DNA of 64,000 nt from Paenibacillus dendritiformis (GTDB lineage: Bacteria; Bacillota; Bacilli; Paenibacillales; Paenibacillaceae): NCBI RefSeq assembly GCF_021654795.1, contig NZ_AP025344.1, forward strand, positions 4,092,501 through 4,156,500. The letters run 5' to 3'. A program made the position numbers and the translations under genes. Shown here piece by piece: positions 50,920-59,429 of the stretch. Each line of letters opens with the position of its first letter. Positions within the stretch are counted from its first letter, which is position 1. Below the pieces are notes generated by a model, which ran no database searches, was not told where the DNA came from, and saw only the letters and a program-made list of their open reading frames with translations.

Positions 50920-51818
50920 GTAAGCAGCCGCAGCGTATTTTGATGTGTTACGGAAAGACCCCATACACGCCGGGAAGCTATCTGGAAAGGGCATTCGGCA
51001 ACATCGGGGTCGAGGTCGATGTCATTACGGATGCCGCCGACTTCTCCGCCGTGGATACCCAAAAGTATGCAGCGGTTCTGTTCGTCGAGAGTCCTACCCG
51101 CCCCCGGGTTGCCATTAAACACCGGGAGCGGATCCAAGTGCCCGTTCTCTTCTGGATCCATCATGGAGAGAATCGGCTCGCGGGCAATCTGGAGATGTGC
51201 GATATGTACCGTCCCGATATCCTGCTGATGTCGCATTCCTTGCATCTTGCATCCCGCTTCCAGGTACCCATCCGCTTCTTTCCGTTCGGGGTAGATCCCC
51301 ATTTGTTTCATTCGGCTATCCCTTATGCGAAGCGCGCCATCGACGTTTCTTTCGTGGGTACGCAGGGACATCACCTTTATAAAAACCGGAATGAAAGTCT
51401 TCGCTTCATTGAGGAGAATCTGCAAGGGAAGGCAAAACTGTCGCTCCGGAAAAATATCTTCCTGGAAGATCTGAGCAAACATTATGGAAATTCGAAAATC
51501 GTCTTCAACCAAACCGCCGATACCATTAAATCTTTTAACATGAGGCTCTTCGAAGGAATGGGGTGCGGAGCCTTAATCCTGACGGATGACACTCCCGAAC
51601 AATCGGCGTTGTTCGAGAACGGAGTCCATTATGTTCTATATGATTCGAAGAAAGATATGATTGAGAAGCTGCAGTATTATTTAAGCCATCCAGACGAAGC
51701 CGCCAAGATCGCGGCCGAGGGGCAGCGGCATGTTGTCCGCAATCATACGTATGAACATCGGGCCCGCCAAGTGCTGGATCTTATCAAAGCTTTGCGGGGC
51801 TGGACGAGCCGGAATTAG
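50916..51818 (+). CDS. CgeB-like glycosyltransferase (GT-B, Glyco_trans_1_2)
   Basis: 300 residues. N-terminal domain as in CgeB (L-M-C-Y-G-K-T-P-Y-T-P-G-S-Y-L-E-R-A-F), then F-F-P-F-G-V-D, and a C-terminal F-N-M-R-L-F-E-G-M-G-C-G-A-L-I-L-T-D, the usual nucleotide-sugar segment of this family. In Bacillus, cgeAB proteins decorate the outermost spore layer. It is co-translated with the pyruvyl transferase, so the pair may add and pyruvylate one polymer. Function is inferred. Confidence 0.82.
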   Translation: MSKQPQRILMCYGKTPYTPGSYLERAFGNIGVEVDVITDAADFSAVDTQKYAAVLFVESPTRPRVAIKHRERIQVPVLFWIHHGENRLAGNLEMCDMYRPDILLMSHSLHLASRFQVPIRFFPFGVDPHLFHSAIPYAKRAIDVSFVGTQGHHLYKNRNESLRFIEENLQGKAKLSLRKNIFLEDLSKHYGNSKIVFNQTADTIKSFNMRLFEGMGCGALILTDDTPEQSALFENGVHYVLYDSKKDMIEKLQYYLSHPDEAAKIAAEGQRHVVRNHTYEHRARQVLDLIKALRGWTSRN

Positions 51819-51860
51819 GAACAACGCACGCTTGCGGCGCCCTTCTTGCAGAGGCCGATA

Positions 51861-51897
51861 AGCCTGCAGACGGCAGATGCCGCTGCAGGCTTTTTCG
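51861..51897 (+). terminator. Terminator of the pyruvyl transferase-glycosyltransferase operon
   Basis: Stem AGCCTGCAG-a-CGGC / GCCG-CTGCAGGCT with a four-base loop and TTTTT. It ends just before the convergent PPTase stop. Confidence 0.9.
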
Positions 51898-51911
51898 GAT
51901 AGAGTTGCCGC

Positions 51912-52655
51912 TTACCGGCAGAAATGGGCATCGGCGCTGAGCTCGGACAGAAACGCAGGATACTCACATCGGATAATGTCAGCGGGAAAGGCAGGTTCCA
52001 CCGCGCAAAGAGACAGACAATATTCATCATCGACATGATATTGTTTGAAAAAAAAGCGGGGCGCCGCATCAGCCGGAGAACGGAGACAGCACTCCCCCTG
52101 GTCTGACTTGTGAACGGAAAAGGAATCCAGCGGGATAGACAGGCCCTGTCCGCGCAGCTTGACATAGCTTTCCTTCAGTGTCCATAAATCATAGAACAGC
52201 TTCAGCCTGCCTTCCGGCGGCTCCTTCTCCAGCTGCTCAACCTCTTCTGCCGAGAAAAATCGCCTCGCGACGCTCAGATCGATAGGCTTGATCTGCTCCA
52301 CATCAATCCCCACCTCTGTATCATGCACGGCACAGGCAATCCACTCGCCGGAGTGGGAAATATTAAAAAACAAACGATGCTCCGAAGCGAGCTCCGGCTT
52401 GCCGTAACGGTTATATTGAAACCGGATGCGGGAATTGGGAAGCCCCGTTCTCTCTCCGATGATTTTGCGTACGAGCACCTCCCCCAGCAAGCTCCGGCAG
52501 GCGTCGGCTTGGTGATGGAAGCGGTTGATTTTGTCCTGCCGGTCCGGGGGGAGCAGCCGCAGCAGCTGCTGGAGCGTCGCTTGCTCCATCGCCTCGGGAA
52601 CCCTCATCACGAATATTCCGATCTGCCGATTCCCGTCCCCCTTGGAATTGGTCAA
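51912..52655 (-). CDS. Sfp-type 4'-phosphopantetheinyl transferase
   Basis: 247 residues from TTG 52655, where AGGGAGG is eight bases upstream; the open frame to 52829 is non-coding by this evidence. Motifs match Sfp: F-N-I-S-H-S-G-E-W, V-G-I-D-V-E-Q-I-K-P-I-D-L, A-R-R-F-F-S, and W-T-L-K-E-S-Y-V-K-L-R-G-Q-G-L. It moves phosphopantetheine from CoA to carrier-protein serines. It is the only such enzyme in the window, so it may arm the ACP at 36979, although it is GC-rich and not part of that island. A MarR gene lies upstream on the same strand. Confidence 0.93.
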   Translation of the reverse strand: MTNSKGDGNRQIGIFVMRVPEAMEQATLQQLLRLLPPDRQDKINRFHHQADACRSLLGEVLVRKIIGERTGLPNSRIRFQYNRYGKPELASEHRLFFNISHSGEWIACAVHDTEVGIDVEQIKPIDLSVARRFFSAEEVEQLEKEPPEGRLKLFYDLWTLKESYVKLRGQGLSIPLDSFSVHKSDQGECCLRSPADAAPRFFFKQYHVDDEYCLSLCAVEPAFPADIIRCEYPAFLSELSADAHFCR

Positions 52656-52833
52656 TAAGGCTTCCTCCCTAACGATTCCTGTCAATCTCATCCGCCCCTC
52701 TCTCATCATGTTCTGCTCCTGCGCGCGTAAACTCCTCGTATTCGACGACGTATTCAAGGCCCGGCTCATGGCGCTCGGTTCGTTAGCCCATGCGCGGCCG
52801 CCTCCTGCGCGCAGCTTGTCCGTTCCCATTCCG

Positions 52834-53376
52834 TTATCGCGCCCGTTGTCTCGAAAATTGCTCCAACGCCCTCTTTGTCATTTCCGCTTCATAACGCCCC
52901 ATATCGAGACTCACATTTTCCTCAAAACCATCTTGAACCTCGCCGTCAAAACGGTACAGCTTTTTTAGCAGGGCCCACAGTTGCTCCATTTCTTCCAAGG
53001 TGAAAGGATGAGAAAGATCGGCAAAGAAGCTTACGGAGCTTTCACCCGATTTCAGCATCACCTCTTTTCCGGTCTCGGTAATCGAGATATTCACGGCGCG
53101 TCTGTCCAATTGGCTCGGCTGCGCGACAATATAGCCTTTCTTTTCAAGGGAGGATATCATTTGCCTTGCGCTCTGCTTGGTCGTGCCAAGCTTATTGGCA
53201 ATATTAATAATCGTCGCTTCCCCCTCCGGCAGATGAAGAACCGCAAGCATGACCATAAACTGTCTTGATGTGATGTCGGATAAGTATGCGTCTCCTTTGG
53301 TTTGCAGTTTGTTGGCCAGCGCGAAGAGCGTGCCGTAAATTTGCTGAATGAGATATAATTCCTTCACATTATCCAA
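52834..53376 (-). CDS. MarR family regulator
   Basis: 181 residues from TTG 53376 (AAGGTGG nine bases upstream); ATG 53400 and 53472 in the same frame lack suitable sites. The helix-turn-helix is I-A-N-K-L-G-T-T-K-Q-S-A-R-Q-M-I-S-S-L-E and the wing has Q-L-D-R-R-A-V-N-I-S-I-T-E-T-G. A C-terminal tail of about 30 residues is longer than average. It is directly upstream of the PPTase gene on the same strand, so it may regulate it. Confidence 0.85.
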   Translation of the reverse strand: MDNVKELYLIQQIYGTLFALANKLQTKGDAYLSDITSRQFMVMLAVLHLPEGEATIINIANKLGTTKQSARQMISSLEKKGYIVAQPSQLDRRAVNISITETGKEVMLKSGESSVSFFADLSHPFTLEEMEQLWALLKKLYRFDGEVQDGFEENVSLDMGRYEAEMTKRALEQFSRQRAR

Positions 53377-53476
53377 ATGGAATCGCCACCTTATAGACAT
53401 GTCTGCCAGGATAAAACAATCATTCCCATTATACCAGTTGCTGGTATCGAATGGTTGAATAAATCTCGGCACATCA

Positions 53477-53504
53477 AAACAGAGGCTTCCCGATGCGGGA
53501 AGCC
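53477..53504 (-). terminator. Terminator of the LplABC-ROK operon
   Basis: Perfect nine-base stem GGCTTCCCG / CGGGAAGCC with a three-base loop, followed on the minus strand by TCTGTTTT. Confidence 0.85.
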
Positions 53505-53545
53505 ACTTCGCGTTGGAAGGATGAACTTGTTCGCGCCCGCAACGG

Positions 53546-54688
53546 TTACGTTACCGACACTTTTCCTTTAAACAGTTGGTGGAGCACCATCGTCGTGACG
53601 CCGATGACATAATTGCGTTGGCCCAAGCTTGCCGGAGCGACCCAACTGGAGTCATATCCCCCGTCCACCGTATATCTGGCGAGATGCGCATGTATCCTCT
53701 GCATGCATTGGGGCGACTCCATGAACCAGCCGTCCAAGATGACCTTTTCCGGGCCGATCAGATTCATCATCACCGCCAGGGCTCTGCTCAAGAATAACAA
53801 GCTCCGGTTCATTAACGGCTCGACCCAGTCCTCTCCGCGTTCATAGGCTTGAACCACATCCTCGATCGCAAGGGGGGCAGGGAGGCCGCGCTTGGCCGCC
53901 CTCTTTTGCGCCTGCTCCACCACATATGCGCTGCTGAACCATCTGTCCTGGAGCAAGGATACCTCGCCCGCTCTTCCTTTGTATCCGGAATACACCTGGC
54001 CATTCACGATCATTCTCGCCCCGACCCCTTCATAGACCCATACGTACAGGACGTGCTTCACGCCGGGACTCGTCTCCAGGTAATATTCCGCGAACGCCGC
54101 GGCATTCGTGTCATTCATGACGTACACAGGCAGATCATAATAGCGGGCTCGGAGCAGCTTCACAATCTCGAAGTCCTTCAACCGTAAAAAGCGCGCATAG
54201 GTTATCGTGCCGCTGCTCTCATCCACAATGCCCGGTGAAGCGATGCCGATGCCTTTAATCAGGGACAAATCGCTGATGCCCGCCTTCCGGACAATCTCGC
54301 CGATGCAATGCAAAATCGTCTGGAGAACCTCATCATTGCCTTTGACGGCAGGAACGGCAAGTTCAGCCACAATCTCGCTGTGGAAATTGGACAGCGTGCA
54401 ATAAAACCGTTGATTGCCCAGTCCGACCGAGATGACAAAGCCTTTATCTTTGCTGATCTCCAGCCGGATGGCTTTGCGCCCTGCGCCAGCCGATGCCTGG
54501 GCGCCCGATTCGACAATATAGCCTTCGTCGATCAGTTCATCGACCAGGGATGACACCGTCGTGGCGCTCAATTTGGTCACCTTCGCCATATCGGCGCGGG
54601 ACATCGCTTTTTCCCGGTGAAGCAAGCTTAATATGGTCGCCCGGTTGATTTCTTTCATGAGATAGACGTTACCTCTTACATGCTTCAT
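53546..54688 (-). CDS. ROK family transcriptional regulator
   Basis: 380 residues. An N-terminal winged helix (S-R-A-D-M-A-K-V-T-K-L-S-A-T-T-V-S-S-L-V) is fused to a sugar-kinase-like ROK fold with G-I-G-I-A-S-P-G-I-V-D, V-M-N-D-T-N-A-A-A-F-A-E and an R-A-G-E-V segment. The Cys-rich zinc motif usual in ROK proteins is not seen. It is the last gene of the downstream importer operon and probably represses it until a sugar binds. Start ATG 54688 follows AAGGAAGG. Confidence 0.88.
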   Translation of the reverse strand: MKHVRGNVYLMKEINRATILSLLHREKAMSRADMAKVTKLSATTVSSLVDELIDEGYIVESGAQASAGAGRKAIRLEISKDKGFVISVGLGNQRFYCTLSNFHSEIVAELAVPAVKGNDEVLQTILHCIGEIVRKAGISDLSLIKGIGIASPGIVDESSGTITYARFLRLKDFEIVKLLRARYYDLPVYVMNDTNAAAFAEYYLETSPGVKHVLYVWVYEGVGARMIVNGQVYSGYKGRAGEVSLLQDRWFSSAYVVEQAQKRAAKRGLPAPLAIEDVVQAYERGEDWVEPLMNRSLLFLSRALAVMMNLIGPEKVILDGWFMESPQCMQRIHAHLARYTVDGGYDSSWVAPASLGQRNYVIGVTTMVLHQLFKGKVSVT

Positions 54689-54757
54689 CTTCGTGCCTTC
54701 CTTCTAGGTAATGTTGCTCGCAATAAAAGAAACCCCCAGTTCCCATCATGCGTCTCG

Positions 54758-56344
54758 TTACTTCATCAGTTCTTTATTCGCCTCATACGCTTTGTTCTGG
54801 ATCGCCTCCAGCTCGTCAAAACGCATCGACTTCACTTTCTCCACAAATTCATCGAACTTGGACAACGGCTCCTGTCCGATAATAAACTTGCTGATCATCT
54901 CGTTGACATACGTATCGATCTGCGTCTTGATCTCGGTGCTGGTCTCGAAGTCGTCCTCGATATACTTCAAGGCAGGCGCCGGATCGCGGAAATAATCCTG
55001 CTCGACATAACAGAACAGCTGCTTGGCCGCGTCCTCGCTGACCGCCGAAGCGATCTCATAACGCGGGTCCTGGCGGAAGCCAACCCAAGGCTGGGCGCCG
55101 ATCCGGTGCAGCGCCTTGGCCGCGCCGTCCGGATTCTTCAAAATCTTGTCGGTATATTTGAGCGTTCCATCCGCTTCCTTCGTATAAGAGTCGCCCTCAA
55201 TGCCGAAGTTGAACAGCAGCTGGCCTTCATCGCTGTAAGCGTACTCGAATATTTCTATTGTTTTATCGACATTCTTGTTCTGGCTGCTGATGCCCCAGGC
55301 GACCGGCACCACGATTTGCTGCTGTCTGCTGGTCAGCGGCCGGTCGCCCTTGTTCATGACAGGCGGAGGCGTAACCTGGAAGTTGAAGCCCTGGATGTTC
55401 TCCACTTCCGGTCTGGCATTAAAGCCGGCCACATAGCCGATCCAGTGATTGGTGGCGCCGACCTTGTCATTGAATACCATCGAGGTGTAATCCTTGTCCT
55501 GGCGAGACAGAAGCTCTTTATCCAGCAGTCCTTCACTATACCATTTATTCATCGTCGTCAAAAATTCCTTGGCGCGCGGATCGATTGGCGTATAAATCAT
55601 CTTGCCATTCTCCTCCATCCAGCGGCCATCCTCGTTCATATCAATGCCCCAGGCATCGGCGAAGTTCAAATAAAAATTGCCGGCCGTAGCAAACGGCACT
55701 TCATCATTCGGATCTCCGTTGCCGTTGGCGTCTTGCTCTTTGAACGCTTTTAACGTATTATACCAGTCGTCAATCGTTTCCGGAACCGGCAAGTTCAGAC
55801 GATCGAGCCAATCCTGCCGAATGAGCGGTCCTTCCGACGTCCGAACGGCGGACAGCATCGGAACGGAATAAATATTGCCATCCGCATTGACGATCTGGGA
55901 TCTCGCGATTTTATCATCGACCAAATATTTTTGCAGATTCGGCTTATCCTTAATCAGATCGTTAAGCGGGATGAACACGCCCTGCGGACCGTACTTGTTG
56001 AAGTTGGCAGGCGCATCCGCGATGATATCCGGATATTCATTGGAAGAAATCATAAGCGGAAACTTGTCGCGCATCGTCTTGGCGTCGCCGGTAATAAACT
56101 CGAATTCAACGTTGAACTTCTTCCCGATCTCCTTCCAGACCAACGTCTCATTGGAATACATTTCATCCGTAGCCCGGCTGGCAATGAACATCGCCAGCTT
56201 CACCGGCTTGCCGTCAGAGCCGCCGCTCTGATTGTCCGACGGCGCTTCCCCTTCGGCCCCTCCCCCGCAGGCCGATGTCAGGAGAGCCAGGATCATCGCC
56301 ATGATCAATACAGATACTCTTTTCTTTCTCCATTGTCTGTGCAT
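54758..56344 (-). CDS. LplA-type extracellular solute-binding lipoprotein
   Basis: 528 residues from ATG 56344 (GGAGG eight bases upstream). The lipobox is L-L-T-S-A-C-G-G-G, with the lipidated Cys at about residue 26. The long binding domain (K-E-I-G-K-K-F-N-V-E-F-E-F-I... G-N-I-Y-S-V-P-M-L) is of the Paenibacillus LplA/YtcQ group, which binds plant or host oligosaccharides. The sugar is unknown. It is the third gene of an operon with two permeases upstream. Confidence 0.9.
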   Translation of the reverse strand: MHRQWRKKRVSVLIMAMILALLTSACGGGAEGEAPSDNQSGGSDGKPVKLAMFIASRATDEMYSNETLVWKEIGKKFNVEFEFITGDAKTMRDKFPLMISSNEYPDIIADAPANFNKYGPQGVFIPLNDLIKDKPNLQKYLVDDKIARSQIVNADGNIYSVPMLSAVRTSEGPLIRQDWLDRLNLPVPETIDDWYNTLKAFKEQDANGNGDPNDEVPFATAGNFYLNFADAWGIDMNEDGRWMEENGKMIYTPIDPRAKEFLTTMNKWYSEGLLDKELLSRQDKDYTSMVFNDKVGATNHWIGYVAGFNARPEVENIQGFNFQVTPPPVMNKGDRPLTSRQQQIVVPVAWGISSQNKNVDKTIEIFEYAYSDEGQLLFNFGIEGDSYTKEADGTLKYTDKILKNPDGAAKALHRIGAQPWVGFRQDPRYEIASAVSEDAAKQLFCYVEQDYFRDPAPALKYIEDDFETSTEIKTQIDTYVNEMISKFIIGQEPLSKFDEFVEKVKSMRFDELEAIQNKAYEANKELMK

Positions 56345-56395
56345 GTTTACGACCTCCACTTTACATGATTCATGCTCTCTGTTTCAGGATTCGGT

Positions 56396-57283
56396 CTAGC
56401 TTTTCACCGCGCCGATCATCACCCCTTTCACGAAATACTTTTGCAGAAACGGATAAGCCATAATGATCGGCAGAGCCGTCACTACGATAGCCGCATATTG
56501 AATCGTAATCGGCAGCACGCCGGAGCTATGTACGAGCGCCGCCTCCATTTCCTTATCGAACGTGCTGTCCCGGATAATCCGGACCAACAGGACCTGGACC
56601 GGCATCAGCGATTCCTTGCTCAACAGGATCAGCTCCCAGAAGAAGGAGTTCCATTTGCCGACCGCATAATACAAGCCAATGGCCGCCAGGACCGGCTTCG
56701 ACAGAGGCAGGGCGATTTGCAGAAAGATCCGGATATCGCTGGCCCCGTCAATCTTCGCCGATTCCTCAATCTCCTTCGGCAGACTCTCGAAGTAGGTCCG
56801 CACGATGATGATATAGAACGTAGACAGCGCGGCATACAGCAATATCCCGGTGCGCGTATTGAGCAAGTGCAGATCCCTCATCACCATATAGAACGGAATC
56901 ATGCCCCCGCCGAACCATAAGGGAACCGCCAGGAACATGGCCGCGAAATTGCGCATCTTCCAGTTTTTCCGGGACAGCGGATAGGCCGCCATCGTCGTCA
57001 GCAGCAAGCTCAGCAATGTGCCCGCCACCGTATAGAAAATCGTGTTCGCATAGGCCACGATCATTCCCTTGTAGCTCAACACCGCCTCATAAGCGGACCA
57101 ATTCAGTCCTTTGGGCCAGAGCAGCACTTCATTGCGCATGACGCTATCGGTATCGCTGATAGAGACGGACAGGATATAAATAAACGGGTAGAGCATCACG
57201 ATGCACATGACGATAATAAACAGATAGATAAAAGCAAAATAAAGGGCATCGCCGGCGTCCACTCTTTTTTTGGTCTTAAGCAT
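56396..57283 (-). CDS. LplC-type ABC transporter permease
   Basis: 295 residues from ATG 57283, with AAAGGGGGG upstream (ATG/GTG at 57304 falls before the site). Six helices and the EAA loop E-I-E-E-S-A-K-I-D-G-A-S-D-I-R-I-F. The protein ends G-V-M-I-G-A-V-K-S, as expected for LplC/YtcP. It starts 15 bases after the LplB-like stop. Confidence 0.92.
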   Translation of the reverse strand: MLKTKKRVDAGDALYFAFIYLFIIVMCIVMLYPFIYILSVSISDTDSVMRNEVLLWPKGLNWSAYEAVLSYKGMIVAYANTIFYTVAGTLLSLLLTTMAAYPLSRKNWKMRNFAAMFLAVPLWFGGGMIPFYMVMRDLHLLNTRTGILLYAALSTFYIIIVRTYFESLPKEIEESAKIDGASDIRIFLQIALPLSKPVLAAIGLYYAVGKWNSFFWELILLSKESLMPVQVLLVRIIRDSTFDKEMEAALVHSSGVLPITIQYAAIVVTALPIIMAYPFLQKYFVKGVMIGAVKS

Positions 57284-57297
57284 GTTCTCTCCCCCCT

Positions 57298-58263
57298 TTA
57301 CCAAAGCGAAGTCTGGTTGGCCTTTTTGCTCAAGTAATTGGCCACATAGACCAGGATGAAGCCGATGACGGCCTGGAACAGGCCAACGGCGGTGGCATAG
57401 CTGTAGTTGTTGTCAATGAGGCCTTTACGGTACACGTAAGTATTCAGCACGTCCGCGGTCTCATAAATGGTTGGATTGTACAAAAGCAGGATTTTGCCGA
57501 AATCGGCCGTTAAAATGGTTCCCAGATTCAACAGCAGCATAATGATAATCGTCGGGACCAGGCTGGGAAAGGTAATATACCGAAGTTGACTCCATCTCCC
57601 CGCTCCATCGATCTTCGCTGCTTCGTACAGCTCGGGGCTGATGCCCGAGAGGGCGGCGATATAAATAATCGCGGAGAATCCGGCTCCCTGCCAAATCCCG
57701 AGCAGCACGTAAATCGTTCTGAAATAGGCCGGGTCTTGGAAGAAGAAGATGCTCTCCATCCCAAGCTTATTCAGCATAATGTTGACGACGCCGGTGCTTG
57801 GCGACAGGAAGGTGAGAGCCATCCCGCATACGACGACCGTCGAAATAAAATAAGGCAAATAACTGATCGTCTGCGCAATTTTTTTGAACATCAGGCTTCG
57901 GAGTTCGTTAAAGCAAAGGGCCAAAATAATCGGCACCGGAAAACCGAAAATCAGGCTGTAAATATTGAGCAGCAGCGTATTTTTGATCAGCCGGTAAAAA
58001 TGAGGATCCTCCAGGAACTGTTTGAAATACTTCAAACCCACCCATTCGCTCCCGCTAATCCCCTTCACCACGTTGTACTTCTGAAATGCCATTAACAAGC
58101 CATGCATCGGCCAATAGGCAAAGATGAAGTACCATAGAAACACAGGCAGGAACATAAGGTAGAGCCATTTGTTATGCACGAGTTCTTTGGCCCAAAACTG
58201 AAGCCGGGACTTCTTGTTGTGCTTCGTGTCCATCTGACGTAAAGTCGATTCTGAGCTAGCCAT
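57298..58263 (-). CDS. LplB-type ABC transporter permease
   Basis: 321 residues from ATG 58263, seven bases after AAGGGAG. Six helices; the EAA loop is Y-E-A-A-K-I-D-G-A-G-R-W-S-Q-L. It is the first gene of the permease-permease-binding protein-ROK operon. No ATPase is encoded. Two consensus cre sites lie 60-90 bases upstream, so CcpA is expected to shut the operon when glucose is present. Confidence 0.92.
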   Translation of the reverse strand: MASSESTLRQMDTKHNKKSRLQFWAKELVHNKWLYLMFLPVFLWYFIFAYWPMHGLLMAFQKYNVVKGISGSEWVGLKYFKQFLEDPHFYRLIKNTLLLNIYSLIFGFPVPIILALCFNELRSLMFKKIAQTISYLPYFISTVVVCGMALTFLSPSTGVVNIMLNKLGMESIFFFQDPAYFRTIYVLLGIWQGAGFSAIIYIAALSGISPELYEAAKIDGAGRWSQLRYITFPSLVPTIIIMLLLNLGTILTADFGKILLLYNPTIYETADVLNTYVYRKGLIDNNYSYATAVGLFQAVIGFILVYVANYLSKKANQTSLW

Positions 58264-58323
58264 GTTCATACTCCCTTCTGACGAGCCTTCTCATTCGCGT
58301 ATCCCGGAGTGGCTCGCATAATT

Positions 58324-58352
58324 TGCAATCGTTTTCATGTTAGCGATTACAT
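58324..58352 (-). promoter_or_regulatory. Two abutting cre (CcpA) sites
   Basis: On the minus strand ATGTAATCGCTAACA (58352-58338) and ATGAAAACGATTGCA (58338-58324) each fit the whole WTGNAANCGNWNNCW consensus, and they share one base. They lie 61-89 bases before the LplB-like start. Confidence 0.75.
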
Positions 58353-58544
58353 TTCAGGCATCGGAAGGATAATCTCCTCTTTTCCCCGCCCTTTTCCTTT
58401 GTTTGTATCCCATTATATAACTGGAACAATTAATTTGTACAGTGTCTTTATTAATTAATTTGAATGGGGGCTGTCCCATGCGCCGTTTTCTGCGGCAGTG
58501 TGACAGCTCCCTGCTTCTTACAGTGCAGTTTGCCGGAAACGCTT

Positions 58545-59060
58545 CAAAAAAGCTGCAAAACTACAGTATTCCTTTATACGGATTACTCCGTCACAGCAAT
58601 TCCTGCAAAACTGCAGGAATCCAAGCCATGCCAGCGGATGTGAAGCAAAAATCGGGGAAAATGATGCACTTTTGCAGGAATCTTATCATGTTGCCCCTGA
58701 AAGACCGAAAATTCCTGCATCCATCAGGCTGTTGAGAAAGAAGTTTTGAGTAGGAAAATGGATATTTCCACCATCCTGAAAACTGCACCATTTCCCTAGA
58801 CACGCCCATCCGGCAGGCGAAATCCGCAAACTCCTCGATTTCTCCAGACACGCCGATTCGCTAAGCGAAATCCTGCATAAATACAGCAATTCGATAGGGA
58901 CGACTATTCCAGAAAGGGAATCCTGCAAAATTACAGGAATTTCCCCCGTTTCGCTTCGGTTTGAAGCAAAAGGGCCTAAAATGATGTAGATTTGCAGCAA
59001 TTCCTCGGGATGGGGACTCATTAAGCCGAAATTCCTGTAAAATAGCAGCAATTTCCTCCG
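58545..59060. repeat. Cluster of about nine short palindromic repeats, set 2
   Basis: Copies of TCCTGCAAAAnTGCAGGA-like units, many followed by AATTT, are near 58553, 58602, 58664, 58711, 58777, 58868, 58920, 58982 and 59033, in both orientations. A longer direct repeat (AGACACGCC...GCGAAATCC) also occurs near 58798 and 58850. No gene was found between 58264 and 59430. Confidence 0.75.
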
Positions 59061-59084
59061 CACGTCCAAGCCCCAGGAGGCAAC

Positions 59085-59140
59085 GATGCTTCCAGCAGGC
59101 CGATAGTGCTTCCAGCAGGCTGATAATGCTTCCTGAAGGC
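59085..59140 (+). repeat. Three tandem copies of a 20-bp unit
   Basis: GCTTCCAGCAGGC at 59088 and 59108, and GCTTCCTGAAGGC at 59128, lie at exact 20-base spacing in non-coding DNA. Confidence 0.7.
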
Positions 59141-59429
59141 GATGATGCCCCCAGCATCCGACGCGGTCGGTTGGATCCCGTAAAATCAGGCCATTGAGTA
59201 GTCTATGGGACTTTTCACCTGTGATGTGGATCTCTTCTCCCGGTAGAAAAAAATCGATTTAAACCGCTCTGAGAGCCAAAGTTTGGATGAGGAAAATGGA
59301 CCTTCTCCACCCCTTCACAAAAAACAGGGGTTTTCCAACAGCCTGATCCATGCAGGATTTGCTGACTTCCCCGCTTCCGCCAGTCGACCCGCCGTTTTTT
59401 CCATGGTCCGAAAGGAATGGCTCTGCTGA

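Noticed and set aside
49428..59060. Possible CRISPR arrays
   Set aside because: The repeat units alternate orientation, have uneven spacing and no unique spacers of equal length; no cas gene is present.
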